In this document: piece after piece, positions 26,945 through 37,034 of the stretch
Layout of the letters: every line of letters starts with the position of its first letter
Position numbering within the stretch: the stretch's first letter is position 1
Source of the DNA: Paenibacillus sp. BSR1-1
Lineage (GTDB): Bacteria; Bacillota; Bacilli; Bacillales; Cytobacillaceae
Reading direction: 5' to 3'
Assembly (NCBI RefSeq): GCF_030403775.1
Contig: NZ_JAQMWQ010000011.1
Location: 93,007-157,006, forward strand
Length of the DNA stretch: 64,000 bases
Made by a program: the position numbers and the translations under genes
The notes under the pieces: generated by a model
The model's database searches: none
Told to the model about the DNA's origin: nothing
The model's input: only the letters and a program-made list of their open reading frames with translations

Positions 26945-28390
26945 TTATCTTCTTAAATAGCTAAGCGGGTTTACCAGGCTGCCGTTTTTAAAAACTTCAA
27001 AATGGAGATGGACACCTGTTGCATCACCTGTAGCCCCCATAATTCCGATAGCAGTGCCTTTTGAAACCGTTTGGCCAACCTTTACGTTGATCGATGACAT
27101 GTGACCGTATAAGGTACGGAAGCCATTTTTATGGTCAATTATTACTTTATTTCCATAACCGCCATTATCGTATCCGGCAGATACAACAACGCCGTTGTCG
27201 GCAGCTTTAATGGTTTTGTTGCTAGGTCTGGCAATGTCAATTCCTTTGTGCATCTTGCCCCAGCGATAACCCATTTGGCTGGAAACATAGCCGCCCACTG
27301 TCGGCCAGGCAAAGCTGCCCTCACCACGGGAAGGAATCGCTTTGGTTCCCTTAATTACAATATGATTAACAGGCTGCTGAAGAATTTGTTCGCTTGTTTG
27401 CGTTTTTTTAACAGATGTACCATTTTGTTCTGAAATGAAATAAGTGACTGTCCGGTAGCCATCTTGCCCCTGTTGCTTTTCCTTCGTCTCACCCTTCGGC
27501 ATAGAGGAGTCCTCGACTACCTGATTTGTATAGGGCATCACTTCTCTTTGATTGACTTCCTTTTCTACGACTACTTCTACATATGGCATTAATACAGTAA
27601 CGTTAATCTCCTGGCCGACTTTTAATAGGGAACCCGCTGTTAAACTTGGATTCAACGCTAAAAGCTCAGGAACCTTTAAGCCGTAATTATGTGCAATTGA
27701 TTCAAGAGTATCGCCATCTTGAACAGCATATTTCTTTTCCTGTAATGTTCCTTTTTGTAACAAAGTAACGGCATCACTAGCTGACAATATTTGATCTGGC
27801 TCAATATTTTCAGCTTGAATCGTGACGTTCTTAGATAAGCGAACATCCATTAAACGTGTTTCGTTCTCTTTCAATGGCGGGAGATCTGTAGCCGCCTGTG
27901 CTTTTCTATCCTCAAGGTCCTTTAATTGATCTTCAGTCACATATTTCAGTTTCAGGTCTTTAATAACTTCTTCGGCAGTATTTTTATCGGCAACATAAAC
28001 CGCTGGCTTTCCGTCGATGACAATCGCTGCTGCTTCTGCTTGAAGCTGGAATGTGTTTTTGAAATTTTGGATAGTCTCAAGGTTATTGGCAGATGAATTG
28101 AAAACCTGTTCTGGTATGTATTCAACCTGGGAACCTAGATTTAGATCCGTATTGGAATTCTTAAATTCGTCGACCTTTTCATTGATTACTCTGTCTACTA
28201 CAGCTTTATCAGTAACGTTTCCAACGTATGTACCATTGAGATATACATGATAAACAGTTGATAGCTCGGGTGATGCTGCTAATGCAATTGGCCTATTGCC
28301 TAAAGCCACGACAGAGGCTGCTAAAGTCGTAATAATGGTTGTCTTTATGATTAACTTTTTTGTTTTGGAAATTGTATTTAGCAAAAACAT
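26945..28390 (-). CDS. Secreted M23 peptidoglycan endopeptidase with LysM and G5 domains
   Basis: 481 aa. A signal peptide is visible (KKLIIKTTIITTLAASVVALG, core TTIITTLAASVVALG). A LysM domain follows at about 215-260 (YAVQDGDTLESIAHNYGL), then a G5-like region (about 270-345) and a C-terminal LytM/M23 zinc endopeptidase with HKGIDIA, GHMSSINVKVGQTV and HLHFEVFKNG (the metal ligands H-x6-D and HxH). It should cut peptide cross-links in the wall, or regulate another hydrolase. AGGAGGAA supports the ATG. It lies upstream of walR on the same strand, and a WalR-like repeat is in its promoter region. Confidence 0.92.
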   Translation of the reverse strand: MFLLNTISKTKKLIIKTTIITTLAASVVALGNRPIALAASPELSTVYHVYLNGTYVGNVTDKAVVDRVINEKVDEFKNSNTDLNLGSQVEYIPEQVFNSSANNLETIQNFKNTFQLQAEAAAIVIDGKPAVYVADKNTAEEVIKDLKLKYVTEDQLKDLEDRKAQAATDLPPLKENETRLMDVRLSKNVTIQAENIEPDQILSASDAVTLLQKGTLQEKKYAVQDGDTLESIAHNYGLKVPELLALNPSLTAGSLLKVGQEINVTVLMPYVEVVVEKEVNQREVMPYTNQVVEDSSMPKGETKEKQQGQDGYRTVTYFISEQNGTSVKKTQTSEQILQQPVNHIVIKGTKAIPSRGEGSFAWPTVGGYVSSQMGYRWGKMHKGIDIARPSNKTIKAADNGVVVSAGYDNGGYGNKVIIDHKNGFRTLYGHMSSINVKVGQTVSKGTAIGIMGATGDATGVHLHFEVFKNGSLVNPLSYLRR

Positions 28391-28505
28391 TTTCTTCCTC
28401 CTAAACCACGGTAAAACCCTATTAATCTAGTAATGAATTTTCCAGAATTTTAAACCTTCTTAACTTTAACATAATTTTTTGTAAATAGATTAATAGTCTC
28501 AATAA

Positions 28506-28522
28506 TGTAACAAAATTGTATA
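28506..28522 (+). promoter_or_regulatory. WalR-box-like direct repeat upstream of the M23 gene
   Basis: TGTAAC-N5-TGTATA fits the WalR consensus TGTWAH-N5-TGTWAH with one deviation. It lies 116 bp before the start codon of the endopeptidase, on the strand opposite to the gene. Confidence 0.5.
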
Positions 28523-29007
28523 ATAGCTGACACCTTCCGACATTCACTTGAAATGTCCTAGTCAAATTTCCACGAATTTTTTTGAGAATTTTTAATTTTA
28601 TAGGTATAAAATCCTGCTAAATAAAAGGTTTGAGTAGTACTGGAGTAGTGTGATGTTTATTTCAAAACGGGATGAACTTAGTAACGGGGATATATAAAAA
28701 CAGGAGCAAATATTGCAGTATTGTTACAGTGGAAACGTTTTATATCGGCTTGGTCGATCATTTTAGTTCAATTAACCCTGCAAAACTGTTACGGGCCGCT
28801 AGTTATGAATAATAATTCTTATCATGGGATAAAAATGCAATACACGGACATTGTTGGGGAATGCCAGAGTGACCGTCACCGTTTATATTTCTATTCTACG
28901 GACACTATGAAAAAGGTAATAGTAATTCACATAATAAGGATATCCAATTTCACTAAGTTACTGCTATTCAACCTCTTTATGATCACAATAATGTTATTTA
29001 GGATAAA
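28523..29007. other. Intergenic region, no recognised gene
   Basis: AT-rich sequence between the M23 gene's upstream region and the tRNA operon terminator. A long plus-strand frame from 28721 runs antisense through the tRNA genes and has no family resemblance, so I do not count it. I see no RNA motif. Confidence 0.5.
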
Positions 29008-29038
29008 AAAAGAAGCTTGCGCATTTGCAAGCTTCTTT
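29008..29038. terminator. Terminator of the tRNA operon
   Basis: AAAGAAGCTTGC pairs with GCAAGCTTCTTT over a 6-nt loop, with T-runs on both sides. It follows tRNA-Phe, the last gene of the minus-strand tRNA set. Confidence 0.9.
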
Positions 29039-29044
29039 TTGGTA

Positions 29045-29117
29045 TGGCTCAGGACGGAATCGAACCGCCGACACAAGGATTTTCAGTCCTTTGCTCTACC
29101 GACTGAGCTACTGAGCC
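29045..29117 (-). tRNA. tRNA-Phe (GAA)
   Basis: 73 nt. Acceptor stem GGCTCAG/CTGAGCC with discriminator A; D-arm AGCTCAG; anticodon loop CTGAAAA gives GAA; T-arm GGTTCGATTCC. CCA is not encoded. Confidence 0.97.
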
Positions 29118-29123
29118 AACTAG

Positions 29124-29200
29124 TGGCGGTCTGGACGGGACTCGAACCCGCGACCTCCTGCGTGACAGGCAGGCATTCTAACCAACTGAACTACCAGACC
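29124..29200 (-). tRNA. tRNA-Asp (GTC)
   Basis: 77 nt including an encoded CCA. Acceptor stem GGTCTGG/CCAGACC with discriminator G; anticodon loop CTGTCAC gives GTC; T-arm GGTTCGAGTCC. Confidence 0.97.
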
Positions 29201-29269
29201 AAAATTATATTAATGGCAGTCAGCAAGGAGACCGTCCTTGCCAGCCTTTTGCCGACCGCCAAATGCCGA

Positions 29270-29341
29270 TGACCCCTACGGGATTCGAACCCGTGTTACC
29301 GCCGTGAAAGGGCGGTGTCTTAACCGCTTGACCAAGGGGCC
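29270..29341 (-). tRNA. tRNA-Glu (TTC)
   Basis: 72 nt. Acceptor GGCCCCT/AGGGGTC (one G-U pair) with discriminator A; anticodon loop CTTTCAC gives TTC; T-arm GGTTCGAATCC. CCA is not encoded. About 70 bases separate it from tRNA-Asp. Confidence 0.97.
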
Positions 29342-29379
29342 ATACATATTGAAAGTTATTTTGCTAATGCAAAAAACTT

Positions 29380-29455
29380 TGGTGAGCCATGAAGGACTCG
29401 AACCTTCGACCCTCTGATTAAAAGTCAGATGCTCTACCGACTGAGCTAATGGCTC
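29380..29455 (-). tRNA. tRNA-Lys (TTT)
   Basis: 76 nt including an encoded CCA. Acceptor GAGCCAT/ATGGCTC with discriminator A; anticodon loop CTTTTAA gives TTT; T-arm GGTTCGAGTCC. It is the first gene of the Lys-Glu-Asp-Phe operon. Confidence 0.97.
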
Positions 29456-29493
29456 GTACTTAATTATGTTTGCCGTTCGTGACGACGCTTTTT

Positions 29494-29522
29494 ATAATAT
29501 CAAGATATCATTAATTATGCAA
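29494..29522 (-). promoter_or_regulatory. SigmaA promoter of the tRNA operon
   Basis: On the minus strand TTGCAT (29522-29517) and TATTAT (29499-29494) are 17 bp apart, placing the start about 30 bases before tRNA-Lys. Confidence 0.75.
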
Positions 29523-29563
29523 TACTTTTTTTAAAAAATATTTATTTCTCAAAAAATAAAAGC

Positions 29564-29589
29564 AAAAGCCCGCCAAACAGCGGGCTTTT
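29564..29589 (-). terminator. Terminator of purA
   Basis: AAAAGCCCGC pairs with GCGGGCTTTT over a 6-nt loop, 10 bp past the purA stop, with a U-rich tail. Confidence 0.9.
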
Positions 29590-29599
29590 AAACACAAAG

Positions 29600-30892
29600 T
29601 TAGATCTGTCTCCAAGGGCTGCGAACAACATTTGTTTGAGTACGGTCCGGACCGACTGAGAAGGTCGATAACGGAATACCAGTCAACTGTGTTACACGCT
29701 CCACATAGTGGCGGGCATTTACAGGCAGTTCATCTAATGATTTTACGCCCGTAATATCTTCCGTCCATCCTGGTAGCTCTTCGTAAATTGGTTCACATTG
29801 TGATAAAACCTTTAAGTTTGCTGGATACTCGGTAATGACTTCATCTTTATAACGATAAGACGTACAAATTTTTAATGTCTCAATTCCAGTTAATACATCA
29901 ATGGAATTCAAAGATAGATCAGTTAAACCGCTGACACGGCGGGCATGGCGGACAACGACGCTGTCAAACCAGCCGACACGGCGAGGGCGGCCTGTAGTCG
30001 TACCATACTCACGGCCCACTTCACGGATGCGATTTCCAGTTTCATTATTTAACTCAGTCGGGAATGGACCATCCCCAACACGGGAAGTGTAGGCTTTACA
30101 AACGCCGACAACATGAGTAATTTTAGATGGACCCACTCCAGATCCAATCGTTACGCCACCAGCCACTGGATTTGAGGAGGTTACGAATGGATAAGTACCT
30201 TGATCGATATCAAGCATAACTCCCTGAGCACCTTCGAATAATACGCGCTTGCCCTCATCCAAAGCATCATTTAAAACAACGGAGGTATCGCAAACAAACT
30301 TCTCAATTTGCTGGCCATATTCAAAATACTCATCTAGAATATCTTCCTTCTTAAAGCCTTCCGTTTCGTAAATGCGTTCGAATAAGCGATTCTTTTCTTC
30401 AAGATTTTGTACTAATTTTTCTTCAAAAATTTCACGGTCTAGTAAATCAGCGATACGGATACCAACGCGGGCTGCCTTATCCATGTATGCAGGTCCGATA
30501 CCCTTTTTCGTTGTACCGATTTTATTAGCACCTTTCCGTGCTTCTTCCACTTCATCTAATTTTAAATGGTAAGGAAGGATGACATGAGCACGATTGCTGA
30601 TGCGCAGATTTTCAGTTGAAATTCCTTTTTCATGTAAATAGGCAAGCTCGGTTACCAAAGCTTTCGGATCGACAACCATGCCATTTCCGATGACACTAAT
30701 TTTCTCTTTATTAAAAATTCCTGATGGAATCAAGTGCAATTTGTAGGTTTCTCCGTTGAACTTAATCGTGTGTCCAGCATTATTACCGCCTTGATAACGT
30801 GCAATGACCTCAGCATTTTCTGAAAGGAAATCCGTAATTTTCCCTTTTCCTTCGTCTCCCCATTGCGTACCAACAACCACTACTGATGACAT
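29600..30892 (-). CDS. purA: Adenylosuccinate synthetase
   Basis: 430 aa, the B. subtilis length, from ATG 30892 with GGAGG 8 bases before it; the frame open to 30922 is not needed. It joins IMP and aspartate with GTP to make adenylosuccinate, the first committed step to AMP. The GTP/IMP motif [14 protein letters not shown] is at the N-terminus, with [22 protein letters not shown] and [11 protein letters not shown] further along. It is monocistronic, between the tRNA operon and dnaC. PurR-box-like repeats lie upstream, fitting purine repression. Confidence 0.98.
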   Translation of the reverse strand: MSSVVVVGTQWGDEGKGKITDFLSENAEVIARYQGGNNAGHTIKFNGETYKLHLIPSGIFNKEKISVIGNGMVVDPKALVTELAYLHEKGISTENLRISNRAHVILPYHLKLDEVEEARKGANKIGTTKKGIGPAYMDKAARVGIRIADLLDREIFEEKLVQNLEEKNRLFERIYETEGFKKEDILDEYFEYGQQIEKFVCDTSVVLNDALDEGKRVLFEGAQGVMLDIDQGTYPFVTSSNPVAGGVTIGSGVGPSKITHVVGVCKAYTSRVGDGPFPTELNNETGNRIREVGREYGTTTGRPRRVGWFDSVVVRHARRVSGLTDLSLNSIDVLTGIETLKICTSYRYKDEVITEYPANLKVLSQCEPIYEELPGWTEDITGVKSLDELPVNARHYVERVTQLTGIPLSTFSVGPDRTQTNVVRSPWRQI

Positions 30893-30977
30893 GTAAGGCA
30901 CCTCCAAAATTTTAACGTCCATTAATTTATTATCACACCATCATAGTTTATCAATTACGCGATCAAAAATCAAACGA

Positions 30978-31020
30978 AACACGAACATTTTATATCAACC
31001 TCTTAAAATATGTTCGTAAA
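30978..31020 (-). promoter_or_regulatory. PurR operator (paired PurBoxes) upstream of purA
   Basis: ACGAACATT at 30981-30989 faces an inverted ATGTTCGT at 31010-31017, separated by about 20 bp and 90-125 bp before the purA start. ACGAACAT repeats in this arrangement are the PurBox pair bound by PurR in Bacillus. Confidence 0.75.
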
Positions 31021-31087
31021 ATATTAAAATAGGATTCTAGTTTCACCAGCCCGCCTTAAAGGTACTCAAACTATCAATCTAGCAAAA

Positions 31088-31117
31088 AAGAGCCAGCCCA
31101 AAAAATGGCTGGCTCTT
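31088..31117 (-). terminator. Terminator after the replicative helicase gene
   Basis: AAGAGCCAGCC pairs with GGCTGGCTCTT over an 8-nt A-rich loop, overlapping the end of the gene; a U-tract follows on the minus strand. Confidence 0.9.
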
Positions 31118-31118
31118 C

Positions 31119-32477
31119 TTATGCTCCTGGCGGGGCATCGTACCTCGTCTCGATGTTGACAAACTTATTATATTCTTTAACAAACGCCAGCTGAACAGTG
31201 CCAACTGGACCATTACGCTGTTTCGCAATAATAATTTCAATGATATTCTTCGCCTCAGATTCCTTATCATAATAGTCATCACGATATAGGAAGGCAACAA
31301 TATCAGCGTCCTGCTCGATCGATCCGGATTCACGGATATCGGACATCATCGGACGCTTATCCTGACGCTGCTCGACACCACGGGAAAGCTGAGATAGGGC
31401 GATAACAGGGATCTGAAGCTCACGGGCTAACTGCTTAAGAGAGCGGGAGATTTCTGATACTTCCTGCTGACGGTTTTCACCTGAACGGCCGCTTCCTAAA
31501 ATGAGCTGCAAATAGTCAATCAAAATCATGCCAATACCGTGCTCTTGCTTTAAGCGGCGGCATTTCGAACGAATATCACTGATACGCACACCTGGGGTAT
31601 CATCAATAAAAATCCCCGTGTTGGACAAGCTTCCCATTGCCATCGTCAGCTTACCCCAATCTTCCTCTGTCAGGGAGCCGGTACGAAGCCTTTGCGCATC
31701 GATATTCCCTTCGGCACAAAGGAGACGCATGACTAGCTGCTCAGCGCCCATCTCAAGACTGAAGATGGCAATATTCTCGCCCGTCTTTTTGGCGACATTT
31801 TGCGCAATATTTAAGGCAAAGGCTGTTTTACCCACGGAAGGACGAGCGCCAACAATGATCAAGTCATTGCGCTGAAAGCCTGCTGTCATCCGGTCAAGGT
31901 CAACGAACCCCGTTTCAAGTCCAGTAATATCACCGACACGGTTATGCATAACTTCGATATTATCATAAGTTCGAACGAGTACATCTTTAATATTATGAAA
32001 GGCCCCGGCATTTTTCCGATTTGCTACTTCCATAATATTTTTTTCCGCTTCACTTAAAAGGGCATCCACCTCGTCCTCGCGGGTATAGCCATCTTGAGCA
32101 ATATTGGTAGCCGTACGAATTAATCTTCTTAAAAGTGATTTTTCACCTACGATTCTAGCATAATACTCAATATTAGCGGCTGTAGGAACAGCCCCGGAGA
32201 GGTCGCTCAAATAGCTGACGCCGCCGATATCCTCTATCAGTTTTGCCGCGGCTAATTCCTCGGTTACAGTAATTAAGTCAACGGCTTTACCTTGATCATT
32301 TAAATTCAGCATCACATTAAAGATTTTTTGGTGGGCAGCCCGGTAGAAATCCTCTGGAATCAGAATTTCAGAGGCCACAGTTAAGGAAGACGGCTCTAAA
32401 AAAATAGCCCCTAATACAGCTTGTTCAGCTTCAATATTTTGCGGGGGCATGCGGTCTGCTAATAATTCATTACTCAT
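31119..32477 (-). CDS. dnaC: Replicative DNA helicase (DnaB-type, named DnaC in Bacillus)
   Basis: 452 aa from ATG 32477 (AGGAGG about 13 bases upstream). The N-terminal DnaB domain contains PPQNIEAEQAVLGAIFLEP and the C-terminal RecA-like motor has Walker A GARPSVGKTAFALN, Walker B MILIDYLQL and the QLSRGVEQR and RPMMSDIRESGSIEQDAD blocks. The hexamer unwinds DNA at the fork and is loaded at oriC by DnaA, DnaD, DnaB and DnaI. It is the last gene of the yybS-gdpP-rplI-dnaC series, separated from rplI by a hairpin. Confidence 0.97.
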   Translation of the reverse strand: MSNELLADRMPPQNIEAEQAVLGAIFLEPSSLTVASEILIPEDFYRAAHQKIFNVMLNLNDQGKAVDLITVTEELAAAKLIEDIGGVSYLSDLSGAVPTAANIEYYARIVGEKSLLRRLIRTATNIAQDGYTREDEVDALLSEAEKNIMEVANRKNAGAFHNIKDVLVRTYDNIEVMHNRVGDITGLETGFVDLDRMTAGFQRNDLIIVGARPSVGKTAFALNIAQNVAKKTGENIAIFSLEMGAEQLVMRLLCAEGNIDAQRLRTGSLTEEDWGKLTMAMGSLSNTGIFIDDTPGVRISDIRSKCRRLKQEHGIGMILIDYLQLILGSGRSGENRQQEVSEISRSLKQLARELQIPVIALSQLSRGVEQRQDKRPMMSDIRESGSIEQDADIVAFLYRDDYYDKESEAKNIIEIIIAKQRNGPVGTVQLAFVKEYNKFVNIETRYDAPPGA

Positions 32478-32556
32478 ATATATTCTCAAACCTCCTAATG
32501 AATAGGAAATATTTCAAATCAATCATATCATATTCGAGTTCCAATGCAGAAAAAAA

Positions 32557-32578
32557 GTGACCAGCTTTAACCGATCAC
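32557..32578 (-). terminator. Terminator between rplI and dnaC
   Basis: On the minus strand GUGAUCGG pairs with CUGGUCAC (including G-U pairs) over UUAAAG, then seven U residues follow. Confidence 0.75.
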
Positions 32579-32649
32579 GTCCCATTGCTTACTTTTTATA
32601 TTCTATCATGATTATTTTAAAATTGAACTGGCAAATTTTTTACAGTCTA

Positions 32650-33099
32650 CTATTTTACTTCTTTTACCGAAACCGTTAACGTCGCCGTTACTTCATGATG
32701 AAGTTTTACAGGTACTTTCGTATGACCAAGCGTACGGATGGCATCATTTAATTCCATTTTACGTTTATCAATTTTGATTCCATGCTTCTTTTGCAGCTCT
32801 TCGGCAACTTGTTTCGTGGTAATCGAACCAAACAAGCGGCCGCCTTCGCCTGCTTTAGCGGTTAATTCAACCGTAATTTGGTCGATTGTTTCTTTCAGCT
32901 TTTTGGCTTCAGCAAGCTCTTCTGCTGCTTCTTTTTCTTGCTTTTTCTTCTGGGCATCTAATGAACTGACATTTGCATTATTGGCCTCAACTGCCAGGCC
33001 TTGCTTAATTAAAAAGTTATGGGCATAACCGTCGGCTACATTTTTCACTTCGCCTTTTTTTCCTTTACCTTTAACATCCTTTAAAAAAATTACCTTCAT
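32650..33099 (-). CDS. rplI: 50S ribosomal protein L9
   Basis: 149 aa. It has the L9 N-terminal signature [20 protein letters not shown], the long connecting helix rich in Lys and Glu, and the C-terminal domain with [10 protein letters not shown]9 sits at the base of the L1 stalk and limits frameshifting. Its ATG overlaps the gdpP stop by 4 bp. Confidence 0.98.
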   Translation of the reverse strand: MKVIFLKDVKGKGKKGEVKNVADGYAHNFLIKQGLAVEANNANVSSLDAQKKKQEKEAAEELAEAKKLKETIDQITVELTAKAGEGGRLFGSITTKQVAEELQKKHGIKIDKRKMELNDAIRTLGHTKVPVKLHHEVTATLTVSVKEVK

Positions 33100-35069
33100 T
33101 CCTTTTTTCCTCCTTCAAAGTAGTCATCAATCGCCTGCTTTAATTTACTTTCCGTTTCCGCAATGGTTAAGCCTGACAGTTGGGTAGCAGCATTGGTGAG
33201 ATGTCCGCCGCCCTTTAAGCTTTCCATGATGACTTGGACATTGATGTTTCCTAATGACCTGGCACTGATGCCAATTAAGCCTTCGTTTCGTTTCGAAATG
33301 ACGAACGACGCCATCACTCCGTCCATCGTCAATAACGTATCAGCAGCCTGTGCTATAATGACTTGATCATATAAGTCATGTTCATTTCCTTTGGCAATCG
33401 CAATTCCTTCATGATAGAAGGTAACCGATTCAATCAGCTTAGACCTTTTGATGTATGTATCAACATTTTCTTTCAAAAACTTCTGGACCAAGATGGTGTC
33501 GGCACCATGTGCACGCAGGTAGGAGGCTGCATCAAATGTCCGTGAACCTGTTCTTAGTGTAAAGCTCTTTGTATCGACAATAATACCTGCTAAAAGGGCC
33601 GTCGCTTCAATCATCTCAATTTTCCCGCGCTTTGGCTGGTATTCCAGGAATTCCGTCACTAGCTCAGAAGTCGAGGAGGCATATGGCTCCATATAAACAA
33701 GCAGCGGATTCGAAATAAAATCCTCACCGCGGCGATGATGGTCAATGATAACAACATTATCAATTTTGTTCAACAACCGTTCTTCCATAACCAGCGATGG
33801 TTTATGAGTATCAACCACAACTAGCAAGGTTTTATCAGTGGCAATTTCAAGCGCTTCTTCTGACCCGATAAAATGAGAAAATAAGTGCTCCTGGTTGCGG
33901 ATTTCATTCATAAGACGTCCGACACCGTTGTCCATATCCATTGAATTTAAAACGATATAGGCATCCTTTTGATTCATTTGCGCTACTTTATAAATTCCGA
34001 TACTCGCCCCGATAGAGTCCATATCTGGATTTTTATGCCCCATTACAATGACTTTGTCGCTTGCTGTAATTAAATCCTTTAAGGCATGGGAAATAACCCT
34101 GGCTCTTACCCTTGTCCGTTTCTCAATTGGATTCGTTTTCCCCCCAAAGAATTTCACCTTTCCATTCGGAAGTTTAATCGCTACCTGATCCCCGCCCCTG
34201 CCAAGGGCTAAATCCAGACTAGATTGGGCAAGCGTCCCCAGCTCCGGCAATGAGGATACACCGGTACCGACACCAATACTTAAAGTAAAGGAGACATTTT
34301 GCTTGGAGGTCATTTCTCTAACTTCATCCAAAATGGAAAATTTCCCCTTTTCCAAAATATGAAGGATTCTTTCACTGAAAACAGCGATAAATCGTTCAGA
34401 GGAAACCCGCTTCAGGAACATCCCATTGTCTTGGGCCCATTTATTTAATATAGATGTGACCAAGTTATTGATGCTCCCGCGCATTTGGTCGTCCATGCCT
34501 TGAGTCAGATCATCATAATTATCTAAAAAGATGGTGGCAATAACGGTCCGGTCATCCTGATACTTTTTCTCAATTTCCGTTTGCTCGGTTACATCAAAAA
34601 AGTATAGAAGCCTTTCTTCACGTTTATGTATAACGCGAAATTTCCTTTCATGGAGCGTAATGATTTCTGTCTCTACTTCCTGTTTTATTAGTGGAATGAG
34701 GGTGTCAGCCACATCATAAAGGGATCTTCCCACTAGTGTGTCTTGATCAAAGCAGGAAGTAAGAAATGGATTTGTCCATTCAATATAATATTCATCATTT
34801 ATGAGCATAATCCCAATAGGCATTTCCATTAATGCCTCTTCGCCGACCTTTTTTACCCGGTAGGAAAGGGTTGAGATATACTCGGACATTTCCTTTCTTT
34901 GAGCCCGTTCGATGACAAACATATAGTAGAGCGGGATGAACATAAATAAAAGACCTGCCAGGCTTAATATCCAATTATATAAGGACAGGATTATAAGCAA
35001 TACCACTGTAACGCCTATTAACCCATAAAATGGGTAACGGATCGATCGCTTTTCTAAAAATGCAGGCAT
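33096..35069 (-). CDS. gdpP: Cyclic-di-AMP phosphodiesterase GdpP
   Basis: 657 aa from ATG 35069 (AGGAGC upstream; aligns with MPSF of B. subtilis GdpP). Two N-terminal membrane helices, a degenerate haem-binding PAS, a degenerate GGDEF domain and the DHH/DHHA1 catalytic part: [32 protein letters not shown] and the terminal [11 protein letters not shown]. It hydrolyses c-di-AMP to pApA, setting potassium and wall homeostasis and beta-lactam tolerance. It is 24 bp downstream of yybS and overlaps rplI. Confidence 0.97.
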   Translation of the reverse strand: MPAFLEKRSIRYPFYGLIGVTVVLLIILSLYNWILSLAGLLFMFIPLYYMFVIERAQRKEMSEYISTLSYRVKKVGEEALMEMPIGIMLINDEYYIEWTNPFLTSCFDQDTLVGRSLYDVADTLIPLIKQEVETEIITLHERKFRVIHKREERLLYFFDVTEQTEIEKKYQDDRTVIATIFLDNYDDLTQGMDDQMRGSINNLVTSILNKWAQDNGMFLKRVSSERFIAVFSERILHILEKGKFSILDEVREMTSKQNVSFTLSIGVGTGVSSLPELGTLAQSSLDLALGRGGDQVAIKLPNGKVKFFGGKTNPIEKRTRVRARVISHALKDLITASDKVIVMGHKNPDMDSIGASIGIYKVAQMNQKDAYIVLNSMDMDNGVGRLMNEIRNQEHLFSHFIGSEEALEIATDKTLLVVVDTHKPSLVMEERLLNKIDNVVIIDHHRRGEDFISNPLLVYMEPYASSTSELVTEFLEYQPKRGKIEMIEATALLAGIIVDTKSFTLRTGSRTFDAASYLRAHGADTILVQKFLKENVDTYIKRSKLIESVTFYHEGIAIAKGNEHDLYDQVIIAQAADTLLTMDGVMASFVISKRNEGLIGISARSLGNINVQVIMESLKGGGHLTNAATQLSGLTIAETESKLKQAIDDYFEGGKKE

Positions 35070-35093
35070 TATTTCAGCTCCTAAACGCAAGTC

Positions 35094-36026
35094 TTACTCT
35101 TTTTTAGCAAAACGTTTTCTTAAATCAAATCCTATATCGGTTATTCCTAATATCATTATTATATAATGAATAATTGGTATCATGAAAGCAAGAATTACTA
35201 CAAGGACACGAATTCCCTTAGGAATGGACTTTTGATGGAAAATATTAAATAAAAATCCGAGTCCCTGAACAACCATAAACGTCCCCAATATGTATATTGC
35301 ATTTGTTAAAACTGAAAATAAATAAGTACCTTCTTCCGGTCTTACGAGTAGATTTGCTCCCAAAGCTATTAAAAGATACCACAGCATGCTTCTTGGTAAA
35401 GATAGATTTCTCAAGCTTCCCCATGGCTCAACCTTTACACCAAATCTCTTAGCGATAGGAAAACAAACCCACTGAATGATAAAGGAAGCAACTATGGAAC
35501 CCAAAATTAGAACGCTGGGTAAAAGTGTTATGACCATATCCACCTGTTTTTTCAGCTGTTCAACTTGGCCTTCTTTTCCCACTGATTTAAGCATTTCCCC
35601 TGACTGTTTCAAGGATTGATTTAAAGCTGCCTGTAGTTCATGAGTGATGTCCATTTTCATAAAAGCGGAGGTTACTACATAAAAAATAATCATGCCCGCC
35701 ATTATAGTCAGGGAACTAGCAATTAAAATCGCAGACCTGCTTTTATTTTTTTGCAGCATATATCCAATGATTACACCAGTTGTTCCATAAATCAGCACCA
35801 TGGCTAATCCCATAAAAGACGCAGCGATAAATGAAATAATGATGCTGGCTACAAAAAAGGCAGCGATATTTTTAATATTATTCTTAGCTGTAAATATGAT
35901 AAAAGGTGCTGGAAGTACAATATTTATAATAGAACCAACGAGCGGAATATAAATGGTTATTAATAAAAGCACCGTAAATGCAGCTAAAAGGATGGCACCT
36001 TCTGTTAGTTTACGTACATTTTTCAC
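35094..36026 (-). CDS. yybS: YybS family membrane protein (DUF2232)
   Basis: 310 aa with about eight hydrophobic segments and a short basic C-terminal tail (DLRKRFAKKE). Length, topology and its place directly upstream of gdpP match YybS of B. subtilis. The first part resembles the substrate-binding (S) components of ECF transporters, but the function is unknown. A soluble stretch rich in Gln and Lys (about 125-160) separates the two membrane halves. Confidence 0.88.
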   Translation of the reverse strand: MKNVRKLTEGAILLAAFTVLLLITIYIPLVGSIINIVLPAPFIIFTAKNNIKNIAAFFVASIIISFIAASFMGLAMVLIYGTTGVIIGYMLQKNKSRSAILIASSLTIMAGMIIFYVVTSAFMKMDITHELQAALNQSLKQSGEMLKSVGKEGQVEQLKKQVDMVITLLPSVLILGSIVASFIIQWVCFPIAKRFGVKVEPWGSLRNLSLPRSMLWYLLIALGANLLVRPEEGTYLFSVLTNAIYILGTFMVVQGLGFLFNIFHQKSIPKGIRVLVVILAFMIPIIHYIIMILGITDIGFDLRKRFAKKE

Positions 36027-36103
36027 TACTTCACCCCTAAAATTTTCTGGAAATCCATCTCTTTATTTTAGCTAGATATTCGGTTGTATTCAACTTTATA
36101 AAA

Positions 36104-36134
36104 AAGGCAGCAAGGGGAGAACCCCTGCTGCCTT
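36104..36134 (-). terminator. Terminator of the rpsF-ssb-rpsR operon
   Basis: A 13-bp stem with one bulge, AAGGCAGC(A)AGGGG with CCCCTGCTGCCTT, and an A-run that becomes a U-tract on the minus strand. Confidence 0.9.
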
Positions 36135-36142
36135 ATGCTTTA

Positions 36143-36382
36143 TTATTCACCTGCAACGAATGGTAATAATGCCATTTGACGTGCACGTTTGATTGCAACT
36201 GTTAGTTTACGTTGGTATTTAGCGCTTGTACCAGTTACACGACGTGGTAAAATCTTTCCACGCTCAGAGATGAATTTTTTTAGTAAATCTACATCTTTGT
36301 AATCGATGCGAGAGATGCCATTTGCTGTGAAATAGCACACTTTACGACGCTTTGCGCGACCGCCTTTACGTCCTCCTGCCAT
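36143..36382 (-). CDS. rpsR: 30S ribosomal protein S18
   Basis: 79 aa from ATG 36382 behind AAGGAGGG; the open frame to 36400 would add six residues absent from the family. The N-terminus [18 protein letters not shown] and [20 protein letters not shown] are typical. S18 binds S6 on the platform of the small subunit. It is the last gene of the rpsF-ssb-rpsR operon. Confidence 0.98.
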   Translation of the reverse strand: MAGGRKGGRAKRRKVCYFTANGISRIDYKDVDLLKKFISERGKILPRRVTGTSAKYQRKLTVAIKRARQMALLPFVAGE

Positions 36383-36432
36383 GAAAATTCCCTCCTTCAT
36401 TAGTTTTTATAATATCGTTCAGTAAGGTTATT

Positions 36433-36963
36433 TTAGAATGGAAGATCGTCATCAGAGATGTCAATTTGACCATTTCCTGCAAATGGATCTTCATCCATGC
36501 GGGTATAACCTCTGTTTTGGTTTTGATTTTGATTCTGGTTAGGACGCTGATTCTGATTGCTGCTGCCATATGGATTACCTTGTGGTTCCATTGGAGGAGC
36601 CCCGTATAAATCGTTGCCTCTTCCCGCGCCGCCGCCAGAAGAAGATTTAGGCTCTAGAAATTGAACACTTTCTGCTTGAACCTCTGTAACGTATACACGT
36701 TTACCATCTTGTCCTTCATAGTTGCGGGTTTGAATGCGGCCATCGACACCTGCCAGGCTTCCTTTTTTCAAGAAGTTCGCCACATTTTCAGCCGGTTTAC
36801 GCCAAACAACACAATTAATAAAGTCTGCTTCACGATCACCAGACTGACTAGAAAATGGTCGATTAACTGCTAAAGTAAAAGTAGCAACAGGAACCCCATT
36901 TGGTGTATAACGCAAATCAGGATCTTTTGTTAAACGGCCAACAAGCACGACACGATTCATCAT
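36433..36963 (-). CDS. ssbA: Single-stranded DNA-binding protein SsbA
   Basis: 176 aa from ATG 36963 (AAAGGAG nine bases upstream). The OB fold starts [20 protein letters not shown], followed by a flexible Gly/Pro/Asn/Gln-rich linker with a run of NQ repeats and the acidic C-terminal tip DISDDDLPF, which recruits replication and repair proteins. It coats single-stranded DNA at forks. It lies between rpsF and rpsR, the standard arrangement. Confidence 0.98.
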   Translation of the reverse strand: MMNRVVLVGRLTKDPDLRYTPNGVPVATFTLAVNRPFSSQSGDREADFINCVVWRKPAENVANFLKKGSLAGVDGRIQTRNYEGQDGKRVYVTEVQAESVQFLEPKSSSGGGAGRGNDLYGAPPMEPQGNPYGSSNQNQRPNQNQNQNQNRGYTRMDEDPFAGNGQIDISDDDLPF

Positions 36964-36992
36964 CAGAATCAACTCCTTTTCTTTTGGAAATA

Positions 36993-37008
36993 TGTTCCAC
37001 GTGGAACG
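36993..37008. other. parS-like site between rpsF and ssbA
   Basis: TGTTCCACGTGGAACG matches the parS consensus at 14 of 16 positions and keeps the full TTCCACGTGGAA palindrome. Confidence 0.7.
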
Positions 37009-37034
37009 TTTTTACCAAGAAATATATATAAATC

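Noticed and set aside
28721..29272. 183-codon plus-strand frame
   Set aside because: It runs antisense through the tRNA-Phe and tRNA-Asp genes and has no recognisable domain, so it is a chance frame.
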